From: Vitrella brassicaformis
Taxonomy: Eukaryota; Sar; Vitrellaceae
Direction of reading: 5' to 3'
Length of the DNA stretch: 62,241 nt
NCBI GenBank assembly: GCA_001179505.1
Contig: CDMY01000344.1
Span: forward strand, 49,414-111,654
Made by a program: the position numbers and the translations under genes. Positions 10,245-22,544 of the stretch are shown here, piece after piece. Position 1 is the first letter of the stretch. Each line of letters begins with the position of its first letter. Under the pieces are notes generated by a model. It ran no database searches and was not told the DNA's origin. It saw nothing but the letters and a program-made list of their open reading frames with translations.

Positions 10245-13200
10245 ATGCAGCCTAGTGCCCGCCTCCTCCTCGGTGCCCTGCTGTCTGCTGTCACCCTCAC
10301 GAGTGCCGGGGCAGCTCACGGTAAGCAATCACTACCAAACACGCTTACACGTGCCATATGGGCATTGCAGATCTGAAGGCACCCCTCCAGCCGTTTCTCT
10401 CTCACCAGAGGAGCGCATATGGCCACCTGCATAAGGATAATGTCACCTCAGCTGAGCGACCTTCAGGCGGAATCGTTCGTCGTGTGGATGAGATGGATAA
10501 GCCGGGAGGTGACAGCAGAGAGTATCGCACTATAACGCTCAAGAACCAATTGGAGGCGGTGCTTGCGTCGGATATGAATGAGGAGTTCGGCACTATGGCA
10601 CTGCGCGTCAAAGCCGGAAGGTGCGCCTGCGAGAGAGGGGAGACATAGATGTCTCATACATGTGTGTGGTGCCTGTGCGTGTCTGTCTTTGTCTTTTTCT
10701 ATCTTTATCTGTGCGCACAGTTTCCAGGTAGGCGCTGGGCCTTTGTCTCCTCGAATATGCTCGTGTCTCTTCCTTCTCGCCGGCAGGACCCCGATGAGCT
10801 GCCCGGCCTGGCCCATCTGCTGGAGTGAGTGAGTCGGCGCAACCTGCACACAATGCACATCTCTTGGTTGCTCCTTGACGTCGATGGGTGGGTGCATTGG
10901 CTGCCACAGGCACCTTGTGCATCACCTGTCGGTCCCGACCGATAAGCACCCCTACTCGGTGTACAAGCATTTGAGTATCATCGGTGGAGACAACGACGCG
11001 TTCACAGTGGCAGGTCAGTCCATTGCGTGGTCGGCAGATAGGGAGGCTCCTTCGTATCAAGGTGGTGATTGCCACTGATTGCACCGCGCCAGATTGTTGC
11101 GCGTGTGTGCAGAGGGCACTTTCTTTCAGTTTCAAGTGCCGAAGAAACACATGCAGGACGCGCTCAAGAGGTACATACAGACATGCAGGCAGGCAGGCAT
11201 CGGCCCATCTGTGTGTGTAATGTCTCACCACTTTCTCTGTGTATGTAGATTTGCCGATATGTTTATCATGAAGGAACACGTCTTCACTGACGAGACCATC
11301 AAGTCGGAGATCACTGCCGTCAACAACGACTTCAATGCCTTTCTACAGAATGAGAAGTGGCGCGTCCCACATATGACGAAAGTAGCCGCTAACCACCAAC
11401 ATCCCCATTCTCGTTTCGACCCTGGCAATAGGGCATCACTCGACAAGGGGATTAGCAAGGTGACGGCGCGAGCAGGCATATGTAGCTCAGCATTCATTGC
11501 CATGTGCATGTTTGGCACAGGTGCGCAAGGCGTTGGTAGGTTTCTTCAATCAGTTCTACTCCGCTAATGCCATCAAACTGTCTCTAATTGGACCCTTCCC
11601 ACTAGATAAGCTGCAGAAATGGGTCGTGCAGGTAGCAAGCGAATCGAACACGTGACTGTCGAGACACTTCAGGTGTCCCTACTGACTTCTCCACTTATCT
11701 GCATTCAGTACTTTTCGCCGATCCCCAACCGACAGATTCCACTGACCCACTCTTATCCAGTCACGCCTTATGAATTCGGCACTTTGGGCATCCGCTATGA
11801 CGTGGTCCCTGCCCTCAAGGACGTCAACAGAATGCTGCTGTACTTCCCGTACACTCCCGAAGGGATTGTTGTGCCGGGCGCGCCGCCACGGAACTTCAAG
11901 TGGGCGAGAATCGATAGAGAGAAAGGGGACTTTCATCACTGTGTGTCCCTTTTGTTTGGTCATGCATGTCAGGGAGAGCAAGCCGGAGCAGTACATACTG
12001 TCCCTTATCAACTACCGCGGTCCCGGCTCGCTGTCAAGGGTCTTGATTGAGAGGGGGTGGGCCACTCGGTTGGAGGCCAAGCTCACGGAAGAATCAGGCG
12101 ACCTGTGTGAAGCATCGGACGACCTCGCCGCATTCAAGTCAGACAGACAGACAGTCTCTAACTTTGTCCACCAAAGTTAGAGACACCAAAACCTTACGTC
12201 TCTGCGTCTTGTGTGATGTAGGATTGAGATTCGCTTGACGAGGAACTTCTGTGAAGCATCAGGGGAGCGGGCCGTTGATTCGGAGCTCGAGTTGTTCTTC
12301 CACTTCCTCCATCTCATGCGCCGAGAGGGGTCCGACCTGGAGCGCTTCACCACGCTGGCGAACGAGAAGAGAGCTCAGTGGGATGAAGCCCCGGGAGACG
12401 ATGCAGAGGCAAGTTCACGGCACAACGGACATGTGTAGGCGTCGATGGGTCTACATCATATCTGTGTGGGACGCGAGCAGAAGATTGTCGAGAGCCTTTT
12501 CCACTTTCCCCCGCCACGCACAATGAGCGGCCCCTCCCTTTTGGACAAGTGGAGCCCTGAAGACATCAGCTTCATGCTGGACAGGGTTCTCACGCCAGAC
12601 AACATCATCGCCATCGTAGCATCAAAGACCCTGTTCAGCGAGAAATCGAGGACACAGAAGGTCTGCCATCACACTTAAAGGACCTTGCCTCCTTTGACTG
12701 GGCCGCTGTTCGTCTTTCCACAGCAATGGAAGACCGAGCAGTGGTACAAGATCGTCTACAGGGGTACAAATATCAGCTCCGAGCTCAAAGCCAGATGGCG
12801 CAGCCCTCCGGCCGTCGACAAGAGGCTGAAGCTGCCCGGTCCAAACCCGTTCACGGCAGGGGAGATGGTGAAGATAAAGGGCAAGGGCGAGGGAGACACC
12901 TCCCCCAAAAGATCGCTGTACAAGCTGACGCATAGATTCGTCGAGCTAATCGTTCAGCGGTCTTACTACGTATGCATACGGAGCAAGCCAGCCCCTGCCG
13001 CCCCCTTTCGCATTGCTGCACATGTGTGATGCAGGACGTCAGTGGGGCTGTTCTCGTCGTCCTCACGCTGCCTGAGCTGGGAAGCGGCAGCCGAGAGCAG
13101 TTCATGGTCGACCTGTACATCAAGCTCATCACGGACCGAATGGATGAGACCACATACATGGCCAGTAAGACAGGTACGAATCGACAGATCGATGGATCGG

Positions 13201-15135
13201 TGGAGACATGCTGATTGGCTTGCTTGCGAGAGTGCGGTGCAGGCATTGACTCATCCATAGAGTTCGACATGGTCGAGAACCACATCCTTATCAAGTTCTC
13301 GCGGATTGCCGGGCAGAACATTCAGCGGCTGCTTCAGTCTTACCTCGAGACGATGAAACGCATCTGGGAGGAATACGGCAGCACCAGGCTGAGCACCGAG
13401 CTGCAGGAGAGGTTTGAATATGTGCGTCTCAACACTCTCGAGAAGAAACTGAACAAGCAACGGTCCGCCTTGGCGCAGAAACTTGCACAGTAAGTGAGCC
13501 TCCAGCGCCATTTCTGCTATCGATTGTCTGCTTCTTCCTCTCCGTCCGTGCAGCAAATCGATGGACGAGGTCTTGTCAGGGTATTCCTTCAGTCGGCATG
13601 TGGAGTTCCTTCTCTCCGAGGCAACGCCCACCGCCATAGCTGACCTCGTCGGATCGGTTCTCGCCAGGATCGACATAACCGTCTTCGCATCAGGCAACTG
13701 GAATGACAAGGAGGCCAAGCGGATGGCGCAGCTTGTCTCGGATGTCCTGGGAAGTGACGCACTGGAGGCCGACGAGAAGCCCACGAGACAGAGCATCCAG
13801 ATTCCGCTCGGTCAGAGGGGCGTCGTGGTATCCCGACAAGGCGTCAGCAGGGCATCAGGCTTCGAGATTTTCTTGCAAGTAGGCCAGGGGGACGGGCTGG
13901 CTGATCGATCGGTGTGTGTCTCGTCTTTGTCTGTCTTTGTCTTTCCTGCGACACAGGTGGGACACTTCCCCGGCAAAGCAGACACCACAATGGCGAAAAA
14001 CGTCCTGCTGCAACAGTTGACGGAGCTCGTAACCAGGCTGGCCTTCATGTAAGCGACACCCGCCACGCCACAGGTCCACGTCCGACTTGCCCCACAGGTC
14101 AGCGTTCGAGATGCTGCGGTTGGAGCAGAATTTGTGCTATCACATCCTGGCTAGTTCTTGTGACAACTATGGCGTGCGGGGCGTCAGCCTGTACCTGCAG
14201 TCGACCGATCACGGCCCGGCAGATGTCGAGCAGCACGTCGAGACATGGCTGGGCAGATTCAGGCATGTGCAGACACACACACACTGTGTGTTTGTACAGT
14301 CCGTGTGTGTGGGTGCAGGAGGGAGCTGAAGGATATGAGTCCGCAGGCCTTCAAGGACTACCTTGAGGGATACACCACAAACGCGCGGCAGCTCGAGACA
14401 CTGTAAGTCAGCCCGCCAATGGATGTCTCTCTCCCTCCCTCCGTCCACATATCTGTGTGAGTGCGTGTGTGCAGCATGTCTGCTGAGGTCATCTCACGTG
14501 CCTTCCTCTTCAATCGCGATGAGGAGGCCATGAATGCCCTCCAAAAAATCACAAAGGCACGCACACGACACAGAAAGAAAGAACCAGCCTGCCATCCAGC
14601 TGGTCCACTCTCATTTGGTGTCTCAGAGCATGGTTCTTGAGTTTGTGGACAAGTACATGGCTTTTGACGCGCCACACCGGCGAAAGGCTGTCTCATTTAT
14701 CTGGGGGACACATCTGCAAAAGGAGCACCAGCAGTTTGTCGAAAATCAGAGGAACCAGGGCTTCACCGTCCTACAAAGCTCCGACGAGGCATGCATCCCA
14801 CCAACACCAGCACACAAATGCATCGCCGTGGCTGTCTGTCTCTGTGTCCCTGTCTCTGTGTGCCCATGCAGGTTGAAGCCTTTCGCGCTGGTTTGGAACG
14901 TTGGCCCCCTCGCCCCTCTGCGCATCCCGAGTGGACAGCACAGACACAGACACTCAGGAAGGGGGGGCAGGCACAGACAGCCACGAAGAGAGGCACAAGA
15001 AGGTCAGCTGGAGAGGGCGAGACGGCCGCCAAGGTCAAGAGAGAAGAGCCGGCAGAGACACCCGGTGGCCGCCGAACCGCACGGGGTAGAAGAACACAGC
15101 CCAGCAGGTCGATCTCACGGATGGAAGTTACCTGA
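10245..15135 (+). CDS. Secreted insulysin-like M16 metallopeptidase
   Basis: Many-exon gene. The first exon (10245-10320) encodes a signal peptide, MQPSARLLLGALLSAVTLTS. Exon 10371-10620, a 7-nt exon (10721-10727, TTTCCAG) and the exon at 10787 join to give KAGSFQDPDELPGLAHLLE. The next exon at 10910 completes the inverted zinc motif HLLEH. Then come GGDNDAFTVA, FFQFQVPKKHMQDAL and the third zinc ligand region KSEITAVNNDFNAF. Further conserved stretches are LIGPFPLDKLQKWV, PYEFGTLGIRYDV, ERGWATRLEAKL, FDMVENHILIKFSRIAGQN and RLEQNLCYHILASSCDNYGVRG. The order matches a full two-half insulysin (roughly 900-1000 residues), which degrades peptides inside a closed zinc chamber. The signal peptide suggests secretory-pathway or parasitophorous-type location rather than cytosol. 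A Lys/Arg/Thr-rich tail ends at TGA 15133-15135. Confidence 0.9.
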
Positions 15136-16975
15136 GCTACCAACCGGGTGACTTTGTTGTTCTGATGCTGGAGAGATGTGTTGTGTTGTGTTGTGTTGTG
15201 CTGTGTGTGACAAATGAATGGGTCGGATGGGAGCGCGACGGTGTAAATGTGGGTCGTTGCATTTGGCGGCTTTCAGTAAGCAAGCTATGCGTTTCGTCCA
15301 TCTGTCTTCATTGACATTCGAGTGAGACCACCAGGACAATGAATGAAGGAGCACCGCCCGTGTCTTATGCAACGCATTCACGCAGTGCGTAGCCTGTCTG
15401 TCTGTCTGTCTCTCTCTCTCTCTTGCCCACTCAGCACGACCACATCTGTGCCTTTCTCACTTCCCACATACCCTTTGTGCCTGCCCTTGGGAACCATCAA
15501 GGAAAAGATGAAGGCATGGAATTCGACAGGGATCATAGCTGTGCAGCCATCCCAGCCAAATCACACACCCTCACGATCTCGAATGACAGCCATTCAGGGA
15601 TCAAGAATATGAGACAGAATCTCATTTGGGAGGACGGATGCAGCCCACACCCCTCTCCCTCTCCCTCTCTCTCTTACGAGACGGAATCAACAAAACTGAC
15701 AGACAGGCCAAAATCGCATATATCCCCTCTCACGGCAGCCAGCCACCCACCCACAAGGTCTGTCAATCTAGGTATCTGTACAATCAAGACACGAACAAGG
15801 AAGGAGCGCTATGGTGGGACCCGTCGCCACCTGTCACTCACTCTCTGTCGGACCAGACACTTGGTTAAAACAGGAATGCCCATAACCAGCGAAAGGACGC
15901 TTCCCTGCCCGCCCCCTGACCCACCCGGCCACCGACCCACCCTCCCTCTCTCTCATTGTCTCTCGCACACACATAAGTCAGTCAGTGATGGGCAAGCCAG
16001 TGAATTCCGGTCCCATCCATCATCAGGTCTCACACATGTTTTAGTCCTGATGTATGTGTGAATGAATGAAGGTAAGTGCCCTCGCCTGTCTGCCGTGCTG
16101 TACAGGAAGGAAAAGGCAGGCGAGATGACAAGTCGAAAGGCGGCCGACAGAGCGGCAGGCAGACAGGCAGGCAGGCAGGTAGGTGTATATGAGCGAGCAT
16201 CTTAAATATGAAGACAAGGAAACAGACAGACAGACAGACCGACAGACAGACGGACGGACAGAACAGGCGCAACACAGGCAGGCAGGCAGGCATAGAGAGG
16301 ACACCCCCCCCCCCGTCTGTGAATGAATGGCGTCGTACTGGTGGCCTGCCGACACCCTCCCGTTACCCTGGCTAAATACCATTCCCATCCATCCATTCAC
16401 CCCCTCCGCCGGAGACATGACCATGACCATGACCATGACGCACGCACAGCCCTGTCATCTCCTGGCCGGGCGGTAGTGTAGGGTGAGCGACTCTCCGCCC
16501 TGACGGAGAATTGCTCGCCCTTCACCCCACAGCAGCAAGGAGACGACAGTCCACTGGCGACGTCTCACATATGCAGCAAGTAAGTAACACGGCTCTGTGT
16601 TCTTTTGCTGACAAGAATCTGTCCGTGTGTGTGTGTGTGTGTGTGCAACTGCCTTGCCTATGCAGCCCAGCGCATGGCAAGTGCCGACTCCGGGCGAGAG
16701 GAACCGAGCATTTGCCATGCACTCAGCCGCTTCAGCAAGACAGTCACGCACTGACAGACAGCAGGATCCTGCCGCTTTCCATATGTTGGCGAGGACCACA
16801 CGCACTCACGAATACGATAGAGACGACGATGCAGTAAGCCCCCCCTCCGCAGGACTACGAAAAAGACGACCAGGGAGCTCGTCACTGCTATCTCACTCGG
16901 CGACACAAATTTATACGCACCGAGGCAAAGCAAACCAACGGAAAAACAAGCTCTACGCTCGTATAGTGCTAGCCA
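15136..16975. other. Low-complexity intergenic stretch
   Basis: Between the 3' ends of the M16 gene and the DMT transporter gene (convergent). It contains (TTGTG)n at 15180-15200, CTGT/CT tracts at 15395-15425, CAGG and CAGA tracts at 16150-16290 and an ATGACC repeat near 16416-16437. Several open frames exist, but they read through simple repeats and show no domain. Confidence 0.6.
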
Positions 16976-18841
16976 CTATCGCCCCCTAGACGTCGACATG
17001 AGCTCCATGATCCGGCTCCTCAGACCCCTTTCCTCCCCATCTGTCGGGTCGCTTTCACCCTTACCCTCAGCCTCACCCTCGTCATCATTCTCATAGCTCG
17101 GCACCCACAGAAATGGGGCCAACGACGTGAGGTACTCACGGAGGGCCGCATCCGTCTCCTCACCACTCACAGTCGATCCCTCCCTCCTCTCTGCAGATGG
17201 TGCGGACACATCCTGATTGCTGCTGCTCTCGGCATTCTCAGCTGGAGCCGATCCCCCCAGCTCGCTGAGGATGCACGCAGCAATGATCAGCGCGCCGCCG
17301 AGGAAATTGCTCTGCCCCAGGCTCTCGCCCAGCAGGAGCACCGAGAGCATGGCGGCAAAAAGCGGCTCAGACGAGATGATGACTGACGCGTCGGTGGGCT
17401 TGACCTTGGAGAAGGCTTGTGTCTGGAGGATGATCGACAGGGAGGTGGTGATGAGGCCGGTGTAGGCGATGGACGTCAGGAGGGGGGGCTGCTGCCACAG
17501 GGGGGCGAGGGAGGCCAGCATGGTGTCGAGGCCGCCCGACTGAACTGCTGCCCAGATGAGCGAGCAGAGCCCCACGACGGCCACTTGGGCGGCTGAGATG
17601 GCTACAGCGCTGCCCTTGAAGTTGCGCGACACTTTGCCCAACCGGATATACGACAAACCGAAAAACACCTGACGCCCACAAAACACAGAACACACATCCA
17701 TCCGCATCAAGGGTCGTGTGAGCGGTAGTGTGTGTGTGTGTGTGTGTGGGTGTGGGTGTGGTGTTGACCGGTTGGGCGAGTGCGAAGAGGTCTCCTTCTA
17801 CAGGGGCCCGAGCGCCGCGCAGCTCTAGGACGCCCACACCAGCAACCGCCAATAGGGCGGCGCCTAGAGCTGACCTGTCCAGATGCCTCTTCAGCACGCT
17901 ACTCACCAAGACGACAAACACTACCTGACGGGCAAGGCAAACACGAAACACAGAGAGAGATCCAATGCACAATTAATGTCACGCCCGCTCTTGCCCGCCC
18001 CACGCATGTGTCCCCGCTCACCTGCAATGAGCATATGAATGCAGCCTTGTTAGCTGTTGTGGTCGCCAGGGCCAGGGCCTGGCCGATGTAGCCCAATGCG
18101 ATGTATAGACCACACTCGGCCCCTCCCAGTAATGCGCCAATCGGTGCACCCAGGAGAAAAGGGGACAAAGCGAGCGCCTGAAGCGACACACAAGCACCTC
18201 CATCTGTTGGATGTAACATTGTTCTCAGCTCCCGCTCCTCGCCCGCCCACCGCAATAGAGAAACGCCCTGCCGCGTACACACTTGGCTCTACCGCCGCCA
18301 CCTCCTCTCCCCCTCCCAATGCAAGCTTGATGACGGGAAAATTGCTCGCCCAGAGGAACGTCATGACGACCAGCACGCCTTTCCACAGGAGACCCTCAAT
18401 TGGCACGCCGAACAGCTCCGTTTGTGGCGGCTGCTGTGTGGGGAGTGGGGCAAACGATGCCTCGAGCTGTGGATCCCTCCTCCTGCCGCTGGTCGTGGGA
18501 GGCAGTGACGATGACACGAGGGAATCGACGAGCTCCAGGGGGTTGGGGATGGCGTCCGTGCGCAGGAGTGGCACACCAGAAGCCTGCAGAAGGAACACAT
18601 GCGCGTGCCAACACACGTGGCGACCAGAAGATGATAAGATCTGCCTTTATTTCCTTCGCCTCACGTCTTGCCGAGTCGCCTTTTCGACGCTGCTGTCCAT
18701 GTCCTGCCTCATCTGTGTCCGAGTCGGCGTCGCCAGCCGCCTCGTTGCCAGGGCAGGCACACCCACGAACGCGCTGCCGGCTGCAGATGAGGCTCTGGTG
18801 AGGGCAATGGTGGCGCCCTGAAGCACGAGAGCAGTCAGCAT
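16976..18841 (-). CDS. EamA/DMT-family transporter with plastid-type leader
   Basis: Minus-strand gene from ATG 18841 to TAG 16976-16978. Exon 1 encodes MLTALVLQGATIALTRASSA, a signal-peptide-like start, then a basic, hydroxylated stretch (FVGVPALATRRLATPTR) resembling a transit peptide. The bipartite pattern fits targeting to a complex plastid. Later exons give ten or so helices in two EamA halves: GVLVVMTFLWASNFPVIKLA, GLYIALGYIGQALALATTTA with NKAAFICSLQ, VVFVVLVSSVLKRHL, GAALLAVAGVGVLELRG, then ISAAQVAVVGLCSLIWAA, YTGLITTSLSIILQTQAF, ASVIISSEPLFAAMLSVLLL and GGALIIAACILSEL. The 'P...F.....EP.FA...S...LGE' pattern is typical of EamA drug/metabolite transporters. The substrate cannot be told. 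The C-terminal roughly 90 residues are acidic and hydrophilic. Confidence 0.85.
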
Positions 18842-19039
18842 CACGGGGGAGAGAGAGAGACGGAACGGGAAAGACTGCGAGCTCGGCCATATTAGCTCGC
18901 TCTTCGTGAGTCTCCGGTTTTCCTGGTTCTGCTGGCCCCTTCTCATCTTTCATCGGCTTCCTTCAGCATAAAACGGGAAAAGCGGCGAGTTCTCGTCACA
19001 AAATCCATCGGCCGGCCATCCTGTCAGTCATCCTGCGCC

Positions 19040-20003
19040 ATGATGCTGAATGCACCGAATCCCGAGGACGAGGCCTACCTGCCACTCTCCTACGGCACCA
19101 TTCGCACGTAGACATCAACACAGAAGCGGCCCTTAATGGCTGCAAATGGCCATTGCACTGGTCTCTGCTCTCCTGTGTCCTCTGTGTGTGCGATCCAGGT
19201 ACAATCCCAAGGTCGGCCGCCATCCTTTCTGGCTCACAAACGGCCCGTGACACGGCTGCAGGCATTGCATCGGCTCTGTGGGTGGTTTGTTGTGGTTGTG
19301 CAGGAGGGCAAGGGGCTGGGGCTGATTGAGTGCGATGACGGGAGCGAGCCCCTCTCCTTCAGGGAGGAGCATTTCCTCCAGCCGGCGGCGTATGCGCAGT
19401 CCGACGATGGCGACGAAACCACACTTAGAGCTCGGCCCGTCGTGGAGATCGGCATGAGGGTGAGACCTTGAGGGATGTGCGCATCGCATCCAGCCGTGCA
19501 AAGGAACGGAACGGAATGGCTCATCACATTCGCCCTGTGTGTGTGTGTGCGTGCAGGTAGAGTTTCTGATAGAGATGGACACATGTGGGCGCCGTGTGGC
19601 CAAGAGCGTCACCCTCCCCCGGCGCAAGTTGGTCAACAGCACCATCACACCCGTCGGGCCCGCAGAGGACCACCAGAACCACAGCCATGGCCACCACACC
19701 CATCGCAAATGGACCAAGAACTACAACCACGTGCAAGATCACACCGGCCCGGCCGGCAGCAGCAGCAACGGCGGCAGCAATGGCAAGGATGCCCCCAATG
19801 GCATGGCCAACAACCACATTAACGGCGGGAGCAAGATGCAGATGATGCACGAATACGGCGGTGTTGATGGGGGGCACTCGTACTACCATGGCCGTGGGGG
19901 CGGCCACGGGCGGCGGGGGAGGGGTGCCTATTGGAAGGGGGGGAGGGGGCGGGGGGTCTTTCGCGAGGTGACGGACAGAGGACGGGAGGCACTCAAGCAG
20001 TGA
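19040..20003 (+). CDS. Cold-shock-domain RNA-binding protein with Gly/His/Arg-rich tail
   Basis: Exon 1 from ATG 19040 ends ..GTIR with part of the Thr codon. Splicing gives TYNPK (about 19199-19213), and a further splice to the exon at about 19304 gives EGKGLGLIECDDGSEPLSF. Joined, this is the first half of a cold-shock OB fold (consensus 'GTVK.FN..KGFGFI..DDG'). The second half follows: RPVVEIGMR, spliced to VEFLIEMDTCGRRVAKSVTL, matching 'G..V.F.......A..V'. The tail is His/Asn/Gly-rich and ends in an RGG-like segment (GRGGGHGRRGRGAYWKGGRG), common in RNA-binding proteins. The intron between YNPK and EGKG uses a weak donor (AAG|GTCGGC), so that boundary is the least certain. Likely role: single-stranded RNA or DNA binding in translation or mRNA stability. 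Confidence 0.8.
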
Positions 20004-20848
20004 GTGAGTGAGGGGATAGCTAACTCAGAGAGGGAGGATGGAGGGTGGGGTGGTTGGTGTACAGCAGATGGACGGACGCGTACATGCCCGTGTGCACGGC
20101 TGTGTGTGTGTGTCTGTGTGTGTGTGTGTGGCTTTGTTTGTGGGTGGCTCTGATGTGACCGACAGTATGGGCGATGCGCGCATGTATGACTGAATGACGG
20201 GACAAGGCTCCGTTGATGGATGGATGGATGGATGGGTTGACAAGCTGAGTCGAATCCAATCCACTTGACCCGGCCCTTGCCATCGTCACTGTACAGTTCT
20301 CACACTCAAATCAAGCAGCTCAATTCAGCAGATAAGTAGCCATGGTACGGCGTGGTGAGTCGGCTCGGTCCTACCTCCCTCCCAGCGTGTGTACCGCACC
20401 GGCCACTGTTGCCAACGCAGCCAAGTCCCGCTGCATCCACACAGTGCCCAAGGCTTCACACACGCAGGGGGGGAGGGGATGGGACAGCCACCCAACCACA
20501 CAGAACTCTGAAAGGCCAGCAGTATCGACAATATGGCTGGGAGCGTACCGCACACATCGGATCTGTCTGACCTACACATCTCGCCCCGCTGCTCACACAC
20601 TCCCTCGTGGCACCCTTCCTGGTGCTGCCGCACAAATGACGTGCTTCCGCAAACACGCCAGCGCGTCGACACCGAGAAGGGCGACACAAGCAAGTGTGTG
20701 TGCGCATGTGCCGCAAACAAAGAAACAAAGAAAAGGGCGAGCAGACCATCCTCTACATGTCAATCCATCCATCCATCCATCTAGCTCTTCCGGCTATCTC
20801 TCGATCGAAACCCTCGTCAGTAAGTCAGCTTTGCATTCCCCCTCTCTC
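20004..20848. other. Intergenic region with simple repeats
   Basis: Between the 3' ends of the convergent CSD and jacalin-like genes. It holds (TG)n at 20100-20135, (GGAT)n at 20215-20236 and (CATC)n at 20763-20782. No coding potential beyond repeat-driven frames was recognised. Confidence 0.6.
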
Positions 20849-22160
20849 TCACTGGCTGGCCTCCTCACTCTCCTCATCTTTGTCCTCATCGTCATGATCG
20901 CCATCACCAGAACCACCAGCGGCGGCTGCCCCACCGTCCTTGCCGCCATCCTCCTCGTCCGCCCCACCCCCGTCACCCATCTCCTCTTCCTCTTCCTCCC
21001 CACAATCGTCAACGTCCATCTCGTCGTCATCGTCACCGGCCGACTCGTCGCCGCCGCCATCACCCGCGTCATCCTCCTCGTTGCCATCCTCCTCCTCCTC
21101 GTCCTCGTCGGCGAGGCCGGTGAAGGCGGGGAATGCGAGTGCCGTGACGGCCCGGAGCGTGCAGGCGGGAAGGGTGTGGCGGGAGGCGTTGGCCCCGTGG
21201 CAGACGGAGAAGAACGCCGCGATCTGCACGCAGGGAGTGTGGTGCGCGTGGGGGGCAGGCAGGTATGGTGTGTCACCTACCTGTCGTCTGACACGCTTCG
21301 GCAACGCCGCGAAGTGAGCCGGCGTGAAGTTCTCCGGCAGCACATCTGACCACACAACACACGAACGGTAGACGATACAGACACCACCGTGCCCACATGC
21401 TTGGTCTGGCGTCTTACCAGGCACCGGCTTGTCGCAGTGAAAGCCGATAGAGCTGACACCCACACACAGCACAACAACGCATCCAGGCACATGCACACTC
21501 AGCCGTGGCCCCTCTCTCTACCTGAGTGCCCCCCTTACTCGATGGATTCGCCGCTTCGACCTATCACGTGTCGTGGCACCACTCCCTCACCTCCATCACA
21601 CTCGAAACTCCACTCATGCCGCTCGCCTCCATAGGGCCAGAGTGCATTCCACCCGATGCCGTTGGGGCGGTTGGTGGTGATCCGCAGGACCTTGGCGCAT
21701 CGGTTGCCGGCCCCGCCAGGGCCGGGAGGGATGGTGTTGCTGCTGCCTTGGACGTAACTGATGTACTCCCCTGGCTGGAGGGTGAGGGTCTCCGACGAGT
21801 GAAGGTGCATGTGCAGCGTGCCGGGCCCTTCGAAGCCGTGCGTGAGAGTCACACGCTCGCCATCAACCACAGACACGTACGTTGATGAGATCTGCAAACA
21901 CAAGGAGAAGTGGGCAGAAGGAGGAGAAGAAGACCTGATCTGCCCTGTCGCAGTGGCTTCCGTGGGTGCGTGTGTATGTGTGTGTGTACCCGTGCTAAGG
22001 CATGCGTCCATGGGGTCACTCGGATGGCCGAGAGGCGCCACTCATTCACCTCGCGGTCCGCATGACGCTGAATGAGGGTGGCGCGGTCATCGAATGCACC
22101 ACCACCACTCCCTCCAAAGGTGAATGTCATATGACCGTCGCTGTAGCTACGAAACGTCAT
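20849..22160 (-). CDS. Jacalin-type lectin-domain protein with long acidic C-terminal tail
   Basis: Minus-strand gene from ATG 22160, in about five exons. Exon 1 reads HMTFTFGGSGGGAFDDRATL and ends VTPWTHALA. Exon 2 reads ISSTYVSVVDGERVTLTHGF, TLTLQPGEYISYVQG, AKVLRITTNRPNGIGW and VVPRHVIGRSGES. Exon 3 completes the fold with SIDSIGFHCDKPVP (junction GA|C). The order GG.GG..FDD, L.PGEYI..V.G, L.I.TNR, ..GR.G..ID.IG is the jacalin beta-prism pattern, a mannose-type sugar-binding fold. Later exons give DVLPENFTPAHFAALPKRVRRQ and a Cys-containing segment, then a roughly 100-residue tail dominated by Asp/Glu/Gly ending ESEEASQ. There is no obvious signal peptide at this start. Sugar binding and location are inferred from the fold only. 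Confidence 0.8.
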
Positions 22161-22544
22161 TTTTTGTTTTGTGCAGAGATCTTCTGCGCGCTCAGCCGAG
22201 GGAGAAAGATCGCAGACACCGATTTGAATTCATCGCAGGAGGTCTTTCTCCCTCGCAGGCTGTTCACTGTGACTGCCCTGATCACACAATGCTGAAGATC
22301 TGCCGGTCTGAGCCCTCCAAAGATCATTCATGAATCTCATACCGGTGCGGCTGAATGGATGCGTGTGGGCTTTCTGTTGTGTTGCTGGATGATACAATGC
22401 TTCTGGCGCCTCCGGCCCTTATTCCAAGCATTCATCAAAATGTCAGTCATAGCTGTCATACACGTACAGCCAGCCATCACATAGCAACATACACAGATGG
22501 CGTCCCCCTCCCCCCGGTCTCCCTTACGCCACCCCACCACTCAC
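22161..22544. promoter_or_regulatory. Region upstream of the jacalin-like gene
   Basis: About 380 bp between the lectin start codon and the 3' end of the minus-strand ankyrin-like gene. It contains AGATCT at 22177 and AGATCTG at 22296, matching the recurrent upstream motif. It probably holds the lectin promoter and the 3' UTR of the neighbour. Confidence 0.35.

Noticed and set aside
20342-21349. 335-codon plus-strand open frame opposite the jacalin-like gene
   Set aside because: It is the antisense of the GAC/GAG-rich acidic tail of the lectin gene (Ser/Thr/Val/Leu-rich shadow) plus repeats.
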